From Desulfobacteraceae bacterium (GTDB taxonomy: Bacteria; Desulfobacterota; Desulfobacteria; Desulfobacterales; UBA5852): a DNA stretch of 64,000 bases. Both the position numbers and the translations under genes were made by a program. The DNA lies in NCBI GenBank assembly GCA_014237395.1, contig JABZFP010000030.1, positions 248,001 to 312,000 on the forward strand, written 5' to 3'. Below the pieces are notes generated by a model that saw nothing but the letters and a program-made list of their open reading frames with translations, was not told the origin of the DNA and made no database searches. Positions 16,558 through 25,551 of the stretch are shown here, piece by piece (the stretch's first letter is position 1; each line of letters starts with the position of its first letter).

Positions 16558-17556
16558 ATGGAATATCGACGACTGGGACGATCCGGGTTGAACGTGTCCT
16601 CGCTGGTGCTGGGCACCATGAATTTCGGCAATCCCACCGCCAGGGACGAGGCTTGCCGCATGGTCGACAGCGCCATCGATGCCGGCATCAATCTGATTGA
16701 TTGCGCGGATATCTACAACAAAGGTGAGGCCGAACGTATCCTGGGGGAAGCGCTCAAACGCAATGGACGCCGCCGGCATATTCTGCTGACCTCCAAGTGC
16801 TACAACCTCATGGGGCCGGGCCCCAACGACCAGGGCAACTCGCGCCACCACATTATGGAAGCCTGCGAGCGCAGTTTAAAACAGTTGCAGACGGACATGA
16901 TCGATATTTATTTTTTGCACCGAACGGATTTTACTGTTCCCCAGGAAGAATCCTTGGCCGCCCTGGATCAATTGCGTCGCGACGGCAAGATTCGCTATAT
17001 CGCCTGCTCCACACACCCGGCTTGGCGCACGGTGGAAGCCATGCATCTGGCTGACCGCTATGGATTCCCCAAGATCGTGTGCGAACAACCGCCTTACAAC
17101 CTGCTGGATCGGCGTGTCGAAAACGAAATCCTGCCTATGTGCCAGGCTTACGATATCGGAGTGCTGGCCTGGGCCCCGCTGGCGCACGGCGTGCTGACCG
17201 GGAAATACACCCAGGCCCAAGATCTGCCCGAAGGCAGCCGGGGGACACTGCGCAATGTCTTTCGCGAACGCATTACCGAGGAAGGCGTTGCCGTCGGCCG
17301 TCGTTTTGCCGAACGGGCGGACACCAAAGGATGCACGGCAGCCCAGTTGGCGGTGGCCTGGGTACTGCACCAGCCCGGCATCACCAGTACCATTATTGGA
17401 CCCCGCAGCCTTGAGCAGCTGGAGAACCTGCTGCCGGGGGCCGATGTTCAACTGGACGCGGCCGATCTTGACTTCTGTGACGACCTGGTGCCGCCGGGGC
17501 GCTATGTGACCAGCTTTTTCAATACGGCGGCTTGGATGAAATCCAAAGGCATTTAG
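16558..17556 (+). CDS. Aldo/keto reductase
   Basis: This 332-residue protein is an NADP(H)-dependent aldo/keto reductase TIM barrel. The catalytic tetrad is visible: Asp and Tyr in 'IDCADIYNKGEAE', Lys in 'LLTSKCYN' and His in 'YFLHRTD'; the cofactor site shows 'IIGPRSLEQLEN'. The start is set by AAGGAG at 16546-16551: the ATG at 16552 is too close to it, while the ATG at 16558 has six-base spacing. It is divergent from the GntR gene and may reduce a sugar or aldehyde of the same pathway, which is inference. A palindromic repeat follows its stop. Confidence 0.9.
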   Translation: MEYRRLGRSGLNVSSLVLGTMNFGNPTARDEACRMVDSAIDAGINLIDCADIYNKGEAERILGEALKRNGRRRHILLTSKCYNLMGPGPNDQGNSRHHIMEACERSLKQLQTDMIDIYFLHRTDFTVPQEESLAALDQLRRDGKIRYIACSTHPAWRTVEAMHLADRYGFPKIVCEQPPYNLLDRRVENEILPMCQAYDIGVLAWAPLAHGVLTGKYTQAQDLPEGSRGTLRNVFRERITEEGVAVGRRFAERADTKGCTAAQLAVAWVLHQPGITSTIIGPRSLEQLENLLPGADVQLDAADLDFCDDLVPPGRYVTSFFNTAAWMKSKGI

Positions 17557-17564
17557 AATTGATC

Positions 17565-17690
17565 CAGAAAACGCGTTTTGAATCCGATGGCGGCGTTGGC
17601 GTGCGATGAAAAATGCTCACATACTGGCGTGTATGCTCCGCTTTTTCATCGCACGCCGCCTTGCCCTCGAATCCAACTCGAACATTCTGC
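17565..17690. repeat. Palindromic intergenic element, family B, copy 2
   Basis: Perfect 15-bp arms GCGTGCGATGAAAAA (17599-17613) and its complement (17642-17656) surround a small inner hairpin (CATAC/GTATG). Flanking core sequence read on the minus strand, CAAGGCGGCG and CCAACGCCGCCATCGG, matches the core of the copies at 44.3, 49.4 and 58.6 kb. Confidence 0.65.
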
Positions 17691-17760
17691 AAGGGTTCTG
17701 CTGGGCGTGACGGTAGCTGCTGGATCTGCGGACAAAAACTGAATCGGGGGGAAGAGAAAA

Positions 17761-18702
17761 ATGGCGGTGTTTATTACCGGCGGACATGGGCATATCGGCT
17801 CCTGGGCGGCCAAATATCTGATCGGCGAAGGGGAAGAGGTTATTCTTTTCGACACGAATCCGGTTGTGCCGGACTGCTTGAAACCGGTGGCCGGCAAATT
17901 GCGCTTTATTCAGGGCAGTGTGATGGATTACCCCCAGATGGCGGATGTCTTCCGGCGCTATCGGGATGACATCGACGGGATTATTCACACGGTCGGGGTC
18001 ATGGGGGAACTGGTTCTGGAAAACCCCCACGGCAATGTCAATCTCAATATCGCCGGTACGCACAACGTGCTGGAAATCGCCCGGCAATTCGAAATTCCCA
18101 AGGTGGTTTACACCAGCACGGGCGCGGTGTACGGCGAGGTGTCCGGCATCATTGCCGAAGACGCCGTACCGGTCAATCCTTCCGATCTATACGGCGCCAC
18201 CAAGGCTTCCTGTGAATTTATCGGGCGGCAGTACGCCCAGACCTTTGGTTTCGACTTCCGGATCGCCCGGGTCTATTTCTGTTACGGGGCAGGCAAACTG
18301 CCCTCGCGCTTCATCCGGCTCTACCGCCTGGCTTTCGGTGCCCTGGAGGGGTTGTCGGGTCTGGAAATGGACCGCGGCGCCGATCAGCAGTTGGATTTCG
18401 TCTACATCGAAGATGCCGGCCGTGGAACGGCGCTGCTATACCAGGCCGATGCCCCCCCGCACAGCATTTACAATATTGCGACCGGGGTACCAACGACGGT
18501 GGGCCGAATCGCTGAACTGACCCGGCACTATTCGCCCTTCGATGTCGCCGTGACGCTGGGGAAGGGCGCCCTGATGAAGCGTTGCGAGGCGCTGGACATC
18601 ACCCGTGCCAGGGAAGAACTGGGGTTCGAACCCCGGTACGACGTGGAGGCCGGCATTCGCCACTACGCGGCCTGGATGCAGGCGCAAGGCTTCCGGCCAT
18701 AG
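17761..18702 (+). CDS. NAD-dependent epimerase/dehydratase (extended SDR)
   Basis: This 313-residue protein is an extended short-chain dehydrogenase of the nucleotide-sugar epimerase type. It has the NAD motif GGHGHIG near residue 7, Asp in 'LFDTNP' for the ribose, 'TSTGAVYGE' and the YGATK active site near residue 142. No sugar-nucleotide signature narrows the substrate. A GGGGGGAAGAG tract serves as ribosome site. It is separated from the upstream reductase by repeat B2, and its context (aldo/keto reductase, small proteins) does not settle its role. Confidence 0.85.
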   Translation: MAVFITGGHGHIGSWAAKYLIGEGEEVILFDTNPVVPDCLKPVAGKLRFIQGSVMDYPQMADVFRRYRDDIDGIIHTVGVMGELVLENPHGNVNLNIAGTHNVLEIARQFEIPKVVYTSTGAVYGEVSGIIAEDAVPVNPSDLYGATKASCEFIGRQYAQTFGFDFRIARVYFCYGAGKLPSRFIRLYRLAFGALEGLSGLEMDRGADQQLDFVYIEDAGRGTALLYQADAPPHSIYNIATGVPTTVGRIAELTRHYSPFDVAVTLGKGALMKRCEALDITRAREELGFEPRYDVEAGIRHYAAWMQAQGFRP

Positions 18703-18836
18703 ATGCCGCCGTGGCAACCCCCTTATGGCGTGTGCCGTGCGGTGACCGGCCGGCAAACGCATCTTGATCAATTCCGGGCGTCGGACTATAGAAAACGTTT
18801 TCGAGCACCGGTGCTGAAATCAGGGAGGACGACCCG

Positions 18837-19082
18837 TTGTCTTTCGAATTGTTATACGGATATTGCCACTGCTTCGGTAAAACCACCTACCGGCATGGCC
18901 TTGTCGCTTCGGAAACCGAGGCCCGCCGGTGGGTGGCGGCGGGCCGCAGCGATGATCGGCGTCCGATGCCGCCCGGCAGCGACCCGGTGTGGACCTGCCC
19001 GGTCACGGGGTGTCCAGGGCATGTTCAGCGGCCCTGGTTTGCCTACCGTCCGGTGTCCGGTGAAGAGGATGCCACCCAATGA
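18837..19082 (+). CDS. Small cysteine-containing protein of unknown function, TTG start
   Basis: I do not recognise this 81-residue protein. It carries 'CHC' near residue 10 and 'CPVTGCPG' near residue 54, which could bind a metal, and is rich in Arg and Pro. The start is a TTG preceded by GGGAGG at eight-base spacing. Its stop overlaps the next start by four bases (ATGA at 19079-19082), so translation of the two is probably coupled, which supports it being real. Confidence 0.5.
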   Translation: MSFELLYGYCHCFGKTTYRHGLVASETEARRWVAAGRSDDRRPMPPGSDPVWTCPVTGCPGHVQRPWFAYRPVSGEEDATQ

Positions 19083-19399
19083 AACTCCCACATCCGTTTG
19101 TGGCCGGCGCTGTTCTGACGGTGAGCCATTTTATCGCCAGCCTTTCAATCATCCCGCTGACCCTCCGCGTCGGGGAAGCACTGGGGGACGGGGCGGCGGG
19201 CTCTTTTTTATATTGTCTGCTGACGGTGGCTACGAAATGGCTCTATTTCCCGATACTGGCCATGGCACTCTATCCGCGCCACTGGTTTCCCGGAAATCTG
19301 ATTGCCATCCCCATCGCTATCAACAGCCTGCTGTGGGGAGGGGTTTGCGTGCTGGGGTTGGTGGTGGGGCGTTTTTGGCAAACACGGCGCAGACGATAA
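19079..19399 (+). CDS. Small membrane protein of unknown function
   Basis: This 106-residue protein has three predicted hydrophobic helices (residues ~8-28, ~42-63, ~72-97) and a basic C-terminal tail (QTRRRR), so the C-terminus is probably cytoplasmic. No family is recognised. It is coupled to the preceding small gene by an ATGA overlap and followed by a terminator-like hairpin. Confidence 0.6.
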   Translation: MKLPHPFVAGAVLTVSHFIASLSIIPLTLRVGEALGDGAAGSFLYCLLTVATKWLYFPILAMALYPRHWFPGNLIAIPIAINSLLWGGVCVLGLVVGRFWQTRRRR

Positions 19400-19405
19400 G
19401 ATTCC

Positions 19406-19446
19406 AGCCGCCGGTCGGTGTTCCCCACGGCGGCTTTCATTTTTTG
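19406..19446 (+). terminator. Probable intrinsic terminator
   Basis: An 8-bp stem AGCCGCCG (19406-19413) pairs with CGGCGGCT (19428-19435), followed by TTCATTTTTT. The loop is long (14 bases). Confidence 0.55.
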
Positions 19447-19479
19447 GTACCTGAGGACACTTGACCAGGGAGGCACACG

Positions 19480-19830
19480 ATGCTGCATCACATTGTTCTG
19501 ATGAAATTCAAACCCGACACCAGCGAAGCAGACGTGGATCGTCTGGCGGCCATGCTCGATGCCCTGCCGGAAACGATCATCGAAATCCAGACCTACGAGT
19601 TCGGCCGTGACATCGTGCGCTCGGAGCGCTCCTACGATTTTGCACTGGTATCGGGTTTTGCCAATATGGAAGCCATGCAGCGCTATCAGGTTCATCCCGA
19701 ACACCAGAAAGTGGTGGCCCACATCCGCGCAATCAGTGACGATATCCGGGCCGTTGATTTCAGCTCGAGCTATACCCCCCCTGAAAAGCTGGTCGACCCG
19801 GATCCCTTCGACGGGTTTAAAATGCCCTGA
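19480..19830 (+). CDS. Dabb (stress-responsive alpha/beta barrel) family protein
   Basis: This 116-residue protein has the Dabb dimeric ferredoxin-like fold: 'MLHHIVLMKFKP' at the start, 'ALPETI' in the first helix-strand turn, and 'SYDFALVSGFANMEAMQRYQ' followed by 'HPEHQKVV'. Members range from plant stress proteins to olivetolic-acid cyclase-like enzymes, and no substrate can be assigned. AGGGAGG precedes the ATG. It is convergent with the GPH transporter gene 20 bp away. Confidence 0.85.
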   Translation: MLHHIVLMKFKPDTSEADVDRLAAMLDALPETIIEIQTYEFGRDIVRSERSYDFALVSGFANMEAMQRYQVHPEHQKVVAHIRAISDDIRAVDFSSSYTPPEKLVDPDPFDGFKMP

Positions 19831-19850
19831 GCCGGCTTGGACCGGGATGG

Positions 19851-21251
19851 CTACGGGACGATAAGGCGTTCGGGACGGAGGGGGTCCTTGACGGATTCCC
19901 CGCGCTGGCGCCGGGCCACGCCGTCGCGGATCGCTCGATGTACGGACGCATCCAACGGATAGGCGAACGCCACGCCCAGGGCCACGATGCTGCACAGGCA
20001 GGGAACCAGGGCATACAAGACCCGCAGGGTCAGCACCACATTTTCGGGCTGGACCCGATTCGGTTCGTAGCCGGCACTTCCCATGAATGCCAGGGCCGTG
20101 CCGACGCCAATGGCGGCGGCCAGTTTTTTTGCAACGGACCAGATGCCGATGTACAGGCCCTCCCGGCGCGATCCCGTCAGCAGCTCATCGTAATCGATGA
20201 CATCCGCCTGAATGGCGGACGGCAGCGCCAGGGTCGCCCCGAAGCCCAGTCCGGAACCGACCACCAGAACCCCGTAGATCCATTCATCGCCCGGACCCAA
20301 AAAAAACACGCCTAAAAACACGCCCGTATTGATCGCCATGGACAGCAGCCAGGCGGGTTTCTTGCCATATCGGTTTGCATACTTGATCCAGGCCGGCAGG
20401 AACAAAATTCCCGTCACGAAATAGAGGATCAGAAAAAGATCGGCCCGCGTGGACTGCAGAACATATTCAACGTAGTAAAGAATCAGGGTGGCGGGCAGGT
20501 TGCTGCCGATGGCACTGATGGTGTAAGCCGCCAGCAGGATCATGAAGGGGCGGTTGGCGCCGATGCTGCGCCAGCCCTTCAGGGTCGGTGAGGCGGCGGC
20601 CGCGCGCGGCAGCACGTTGAGCTCACGGATCCGATAGGTGCACCAGACGCAGGTGCCGATAATCAGCGGCGCATAGCAGACCGCCAGCCAGAAAAATTTA
20701 CGGCGTTCACCGTCCGGGGATGCCCCGGTTGCGAAAATGGCGCCGATGACCGCAGGCGAAATGGCGGCGAAAAGGGTGCCGGCGATCAGCAACCCGTCCC
20801 GCACGGCAAAGAGGGCGGTGCGTTCATTGTAGTCAAAGGTAAGTTCCGGTCCCAGCGATTCGTAGGGCACCGTAACGATCGTCCAGCAGAGAAACAGGAC
20901 GAACAGCCACACGCCGAACCAGACCGTGTGGTTTTCGCTGGGATTACCCGGGGGCGTGAACAGCATGTACATGGCGAGCGCGACAGCGCATCCGCCGATC
21001 AGCACATAAGGGCGCCGGCGTCCAAAGCGGGTGCGGGTGTGATCGGAGAGGACCCCGATCAGGGGATCCGACACCGCATCGAAGACCCTGACGGCCAGGA
21101 GAATCAATCCCATGACGGCGATGTCGATCCCCACCACGTCACTGTAGAACTTGGGGATGTAGACATAGACCGGAATGCCCACCACGGCCAGGGCAAAGGC
21201 CGGCAGGCCGTAAGCGACTTTCGTCGGCCAGGGGAGGCGGTTCGGATTCAT
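19851..21251 (-). CDS. GPH-family major facilitator (sugar:cation symporter-like)
   Basis: This 466-residue protein has 12 hydrophobic segments and the glycoside-pentoside-hexuronide signature 'SDHTRTRFGRRRPYVL' after helix 2, with 'VTVPYESLGPELTFDYNERT' in the middle. Related permeases found in fatty-acid-modification loci (with a flavin oxidase, CFA-type methyltransferase, SDR and a chalcone-isomerase-like protein) probably move a lipid or small amphiphile rather than a sugar; that is inference from context. Its start overlaps the stop of the chalcone-isomerase-like gene by four bases. Confidence 0.87.
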   Translation of the reverse strand: MNPNRLPWPTKVAYGLPAFALAVVGIPVYVYIPKFYSDVVGIDIAVMGLILLAVRVFDAVSDPLIGVLSDHTRTRFGRRRPYVLIGGCAVALAMYMLFTPPGNPSENHTVWFGVWLFVLFLCWTIVTVPYESLGPELTFDYNERTALFAVRDGLLIAGTLFAAISPAVIGAIFATGASPDGERRKFFWLAVCYAPLIIGTCVWCTYRIRELNVLPRAAAASPTLKGWRSIGANRPFMILLAAYTISAIGSNLPATLILYYVEYVLQSTRADLFLILYFVTGILFLPAWIKYANRYGKKPAWLLSMAINTGVFLGVFFLGPGDEWIYGVLVVGSGLGFGATLALPSAIQADVIDYDELLTGSRREGLYIGIWSVAKKLAAAIGVGTALAFMGSAGYEPNRVQPENVVLTLRVLYALVPCLCSIVALGVAFAYPLDASVHRAIRDGVARRQRGESVKDPLRPERLIVP

Positions 21252-21817
21252 TGAACCCCCAGCAGGGCATCACGGAAATCGTTGTCGATGGGGTCCGTCC
21301 CGAGCCAGATGGCGAAGACGGCGGCGGCGAAGTCATCGCCCGCGATGCGTCCCAAGGGGGTGCCGTTGAGTGACAGCTCAGTGCCGTCGCCGGGCCGGTA
21401 GGTCAGGGCATAGCGATCACCGGGTTGAACGTCGCGATAAAGGGCATTGAACTGTTCGAGGCGTGCGGAAAGCGCGGCCAGTGTGTCAGCGGTCACATTG
21501 TCGGCGATCTTCTGGCGTGTGGCATCGGCAAAATCCGACGCGCTGATGGTGTGGAAATATTCGAGTTCCAGGCGGCGGGGTGTGGGGCCCAGGGCCTGGC
21601 GGGCGTCTTCCTGCGGGAGCAGGTAAAAGGCGCCGACATAGGCTTTGATGAAAACGAGATAGCGCAGCAGACCGCTGCCGCGAAGATGGAGTTCGGTATC
21701 TTCCACCTGGTATGTTTCGGCGAAGGTGACGCCTTCCACCGTCACGGCATGGGCGCTGGGGCCGGCCGTTAACAACATTATGGCAACCATGGCTGTGTTA
21801 AAAAAGAATCGTGGCAT
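21248..21817 (-). CDS. Chalcone isomerase-like periplasmic protein
   Basis: This 189-residue protein has a signal peptide (residues ~1-24, cleavage near AHA-VTV) and a chalcone-isomerase-like domain: 'VEGVTFAETYQVEDTELHLRG' style opening, 'LVFIKAYVGAFYLL', 'LEYFHTISASDF' and 'FAIWLGTDPI' near the end. Bacterial members lack known isomerase activity and resemble fatty-acid-binding proteins. The start ending at 21817 is chosen because it begins the signal peptide. It is coupled to the GPH transporter gene by an ATGA overlap. Confidence 0.83.
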   Translation of the reverse strand: MPRFFFNTAMVAIMLLTAGPSAHAVTVEGVTFAETYQVEDTELHLRGSGLLRYLVFIKAYVGAFYLLPQEDARQALGPTPRRLELEYFHTISASDFADATRQKIADNVTADTLAALSARLEQFNALYRDVQPGDRYALTYRPGDGTELSLNGTPLGRIAGDDFAAAVFAIWLGTDPIDNDFRDALLGVQ

Positions 21818-22048
21818 AGGCTTGTCTTTCTGTCGAATTAAACGTTTTGGTGAACATAATGCCGCCCGTCGATTTGACAAGTAAAGGCCTGCGGCGCACG
21901 GTTTTAGGGGCGGTATTGCGGAATGCCCTGCAATGCTTAAGATTCCTTCAATAAACAACACCTTGATCGGTCTGTGCACCGCTTTTCCGATAGGACCACT
22001 CCATGGCGGGTCTCTTCAGCGTTGCACTGATTCCGGAAGGAAGCTCCG

Positions 22049-23446
22049 ATGCTTAGTCTCAAAGAATCCATTGATGTGACATTTACCCCTTCCGAAGCGT
22101 TCGACTATCTGGCGGATTTTACACATATCGAACGGTGGGATCCCAGCGTGTTGACCGCGCGCCAGGTCACGGAAGGATTGCCGCAGGTGGGCACGCAATT
22201 CCGGCTGCGGCTCCTGTTTGGCGGCCGGCCGGTTCCGATGGATTACCGGATCACGGAAATGGCATTTCCCCGGCAACTCGTTTTACAGGGGACCGGCGCA
22301 TCCTTCCGCGCGGAAGACCGGATCACTTTGGCGCCGTTGGGCGACGGGACGCGCATTCACTACGAAGCGGATATCGTTTTTGAAACGGGGTGGGGACGGA
22401 AACTGGCGCCGCTGGTGGCGCCCCTGGTGCGCCGCAGCGGCCGCCGGGCGGTGCAGCAGTTGCAGCAGGAACTCTCCGGTGGTGGGCTATTGCCGCGTCT
22501 GACCCTGGCAACCCGCATGCTGGACCAGGCCATCCTTCCGGGGCTGATCGGTTTTACCCGGTTGGGATACCGGCTGGGGAAACACCGCTGGCCGCTTCCC
22601 CGGCGAGCCCTGCACGGGCGGACCATCGTCCTGACCGGCGGGACCTCGGGCATCGGGCGCGCGGCCGCTTTCCAGCTGGTCCGTTTGGGGGCCGATCTGA
22701 TTCTGGTGGGCCGCAACCGGGAAAAAACCGAACAGGTGGGCCGGTCGCTGCGGGCGGCGGGCGGTTCCGGCAAGGTGGCCATCGAGGTCGCCGATCTCAG
22801 TCTGATGTCCGACACGCGCGCGCTGGCAAAGCGCATCGTGAACAATTATCCCGCCGTGCATGTGCTGATCAACAATGCCGGCGCCCTTTTTAACCATCGC
22901 GAAAAGACGGTCGAGGGGATCGAGAACACCCTGGCCACCGATCTGCTGAGTCCCTTCCTGTTGACCGAAGGGTTACGGCCGGCACTCACCACGGGCCGGC
23001 CGGCGCGTATTATAAACGTCTCCTCCGGCGGCATGTACACCCGCGGGATCGACCTGGATAATCTGGATTCCGCCCGGGGTGTCTACCATGGCGCCGAAGC
23101 CTATGCCCGGGCCAAGCGGGGTCTGGTGATGTTGACGGAGCTGTGGTCGGAAGAGTTGGCCGCAAGCGGCATCAGCGTCCATGCCATGCACCCCGGATGG
23201 GTGGACACACCCGGCCTGCAACAGTCGCTCACGGCCTTTCACCAGCAGATGCGCGCCTGGCTGCGCACCCCCGAAGAAGGCGCCGACACTATCACCTGGC
23301 TGGCGGCCGCGGCGGAAGCCGGGCGGACGTCCGGCTTCTTCTGGCGGGATCGTCTGCCACGCGCCACGCACGTTTTCCCGGGAACCCGGGCGTCCGCCCA
23401 GGAAGGCCGGACGCTGCGGCGGCAACTGGAGCGCCTGTCCGGTTGA
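22049..23446 (+). CDS. SRPBCC domain fused to short-chain dehydrogenase (SDR)
   Basis: This 465-residue protein joins two domains. Residues ~1-145 form an SRPBCC (START/polyketide-cyclase-like) hydrophobic-ligand domain with 'FDYLADFTHIERWDPSV' and 'GTRIHYEADIVFE'. Residues ~190-465 form a classical SDR with TGGTSGIG, NNAG, 'INVSSGG' and a YARAK active site, closest to the DHRS12 type. The fusion suggests a dehydrogenase acting on a lipophilic substrate delivered by the SRPBCC domain. It is transcribed away from the chalcone-isomerase-like gene and towards the CFA fusion gene, inside the fatty-acid-modification cluster. Confidence 0.87.
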   Translation: MLSLKESIDVTFTPSEAFDYLADFTHIERWDPSVLTARQVTEGLPQVGTQFRLRLLFGGRPVPMDYRITEMAFPRQLVLQGTGASFRAEDRITLAPLGDGTRIHYEADIVFETGWGRKLAPLVAPLVRRSGRRAVQQLQQELSGGGLLPRLTLATRMLDQAILPGLIGFTRLGYRLGKHRWPLPRRALHGRTIVLTGGTSGIGRAAAFQLVRLGADLILVGRNREKTEQVGRSLRAAGGSGKVAIEVADLSLMSDTRALAKRIVNNYPAVHVLINNAGALFNHREKTVEGIENTLATDLLSPFLLTEGLRPALTTGRPARIINVSSGGMYTRGIDLDNLDSARGVYHGAEAYARAKRGLVMLTELWSEELAASGISVHAMHPGWVDTPGLQQSLTAFHQQMRAWLRTPEEGADTITWLAAAAEAGRTSGFFWRDRLPRATHVFPGTRASAQEGRTLRRQLERLSG

Positions 23447-23541
23447 ATTCTGTTTGTGTAAGTGTTTTTGACCGGTTCCCGTTCTTGTCTCAGGCGGGTG
23501 CGCTGCGCTGCCGGGGGCAGGACGCAGCGGTGATCAATCTA

Positions 23542-25551
23542 TCAGTGGGGATCGTCGTTGGCGGAAAGGAGCTGGCGCAAATTGGCGTTGCCCTCCCGGG
23601 TCAATACCAATTGAAGGTTTCCCAGGACGCGCTCGCGAAAACCCGCTTCGCAGCTTGACAGATAGTAAACCCATTTACGCTGGAAGCGGCGGTCGAAACC
23701 CAATGCGGTGACGGTCTCCCGGTTGGCCAGAAAACGCCGGCGCCACTCGGCCAGGGTCAGGGCGTAGTGATCGCCGATGTTTTCGGCGTGTTCCACCATC
23801 AGCCGGGAATGCCGGGTCATGGTCTGCGTCAGGATCGTCAGCGACGGTAGCAGCCCGCCGGGAAAGATGTGTTTCTGGATCCAGTCGCGTTCCTTGCGGT
23901 AGCTGTCATAGCGCTGATCGGTTATCGTTATGGTCTGAAGGACGACAATGCCGTGCGGCGCCAGCAGGCGTTCCAGCGAACGAAAGAAGATATTGTAAAA
24001 GGCGTGTCCCACGGCTTCCAGCATTTCGATGGATACGATCTTGTCGAATTGCCCTTTGACATGGCGGTAGTCCTTGAATTCGATCCGGATGCGGTCTTCC
24101 AGGCCGGCGGCTTTGACCCGTTCGCGGGCCAGCGTGTACTGTTCCCGGGAAACGGTAATCCCCGTGATGCGGCAGCCGGTCTGCCGCGCCGCCGCAATGG
24201 CGAAGCCGCCCCAGCCGCAGCCGATCTCCAGCACGTGATCGTTGGCGGACAGGCGGGCCTTGCGGATAAGGCGGGTGAATTTATTTTGCTGGGCGGCTTC
24301 CAACGTCGCCCCGGCCGAGGGATAGACGGCGCAGGAATACGCCATGGAATCGTCCAAGAAGGTCTGGAAGAAGTCGTTGGACAGGTCGTAATGCCGGCGG
24401 ATATTGCGGCGGCTGCCCCATAGGGTGTTGCGCTGGGCCACGTGTCGCAGCCACTCGATCCCGCGGCTGGCGACGGTGGTTTGAAAACGGCCGTCCCGGA
24501 CGGTGTCCCGATTGCGGATAAAAAACTGCACCACGGCGGTGACATCATCGCTATCCCATTCATCCTCCATGAAAGCTTCCCCAAAACCAATGTCGCCGCC
24601 CATGACGACCCGCGAGAAAAAGCGATGGTCATGGATTCGCATATTGGCCTGCGGCGGACCCGACCCACCGCAGCGAAGGGTTTTGCCGTCCGGCAGCGTC
24701 AGATGCAGCGATCCTTCGCGGGTGCGCTGTAAATAAGCGAGCACCAGCTCCCGGCAACGGCGCTGAAGCCCTGTTGCCGGGTTGCGTTTGATGGTCATCG
24801 CACTCTGCGGGACAGGCTTGGGGATGTAGGTCAACCCGCGCTGGAAGCGCAGCTTGAAGGCTTCCCGGTAGATGCGCGGTATTGTCAAGTGCGGCATGAT
24901 GGGGTGGCGCAGCACGGTCGTGAGCTGGCTGAAGGGGGTCAGCGCCACGGGCTGCCCCTGCAGGTGGGCCTGTAAAATCGGGCCCTCCTGGCGGTGCAGA
25001 TCGATGTGAATGTCCAGTTCGCGCCGAATGTCGCCAAACGAAAACTGATAGCGGCCCGCGATGGTGTTGAAGGGCGAGACGTGGAAGGCTTTTTCGGCTT
25101 CGTAGCGGGCCGGATACTCCGGTGCGTTGCCGTTGCGAGGTCCGAGGACATAGATATGCCGTTCGCCGAAGGTGTTGTTGACTTCGGCCACGTTGCCCAG
25201 CAGGCGCCCGTCCTTGTCGTAGCAGTAATACAGGTTGACCGGGTTGAAGATGTAGCCCAGATAACGGCAGGCGGTCACCATGACGATTTTGTCGATTTGC
25301 CCCGCCGGTAGCTGCGGGTCGACCAGGTTCAGCAGTTTTTGCCGGATCGGGCGATCGCTGCCGTCGAGGTAATCGCCGTCCCGCAGGGAGACGGGCCGTC
25401 GGCGATTATAGCCGAAAAGGGGGAGGCGACGGTCCAGCCGGTCTAACGCCGCCAGATCCAGGGCATAGACGTAAAGGTCGTATTTCAATTGGTGACGGGT
25501 CGGATGCAGGCGGCGATGTTCGACATGGCCGCGGTAGAGCAAGGATGTCAT
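23542..25551 (-). CDS. DUF1365 - cyclopropane-fatty-acid synthase fusion protein
   Basis: This 669-residue protein fuses two proteins usually encoded by adjacent genes. Residues ~1-240 are DUF1365 ('LYRGHVEHRRL', 'YIFNPVNLYYCYD', 'KAFHVSPFN'). Residues ~265-655 are a CFA-synthase-type SAM methyltransferase with 'IRRHYDLSNDFF', the SAM motif 'LEIGCGWGGFA', 'EMLEAVGHAFY' and 'HIFPGGLLPSL'. Such enzymes methylate double bonds of membrane phospholipid acyl chains. Its start overlaps the FAD oxidoreductase stop by four bases, so oxidation and methylation of the same fatty acid is likely, for example en route to cyclopropane, methylated or furan fatty acids. Confidence 0.92.
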   Translation of the reverse strand: MTSLLYRGHVEHRRLHPTRHQLKYDLYVYALDLAALDRLDRRLPLFGYNRRRPVSLRDGDYLDGSDRPIRQKLLNLVDPQLPAGQIDKIVMVTACRYLGYIFNPVNLYYCYDKDGRLLGNVAEVNNTFGERHIYVLGPRNGNAPEYPARYEAEKAFHVSPFNTIAGRYQFSFGDIRRELDIHIDLHRQEGPILQAHLQGQPVALTPFSQLTTVLRHPIMPHLTIPRIYREAFKLRFQRGLTYIPKPVPQSAMTIKRNPATGLQRRCRELVLAYLQRTREGSLHLTLPDGKTLRCGGSGPPQANMRIHDHRFFSRVVMGGDIGFGEAFMEDEWDSDDVTAVVQFFIRNRDTVRDGRFQTTVASRGIEWLRHVAQRNTLWGSRRNIRRHYDLSNDFFQTFLDDSMAYSCAVYPSAGATLEAAQQNKFTRLIRKARLSANDHVLEIGCGWGGFAIAAARQTGCRITGITVSREQYTLARERVKAAGLEDRIRIEFKDYRHVKGQFDKIVSIEMLEAVGHAFYNIFFRSLERLLAPHGIVVLQTITITDQRYDSYRKERDWIQKHIFPGGLLPSLTILTQTMTRHSRLMVEHAENIGDHYALTLAEWRRRFLANRETVTALGFDRRFQRKWVYYLSSCEAGFRERVLGNLQLVLTREGNANLRQLLSANDDPH

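Noticed and set aside
21817..22049. ChrR/RpoE-type ECF promoter for the lipid genes
   Set aside because: A TGATCG at about 21965 is not followed by a TAAGA-like -10 at the required distance.
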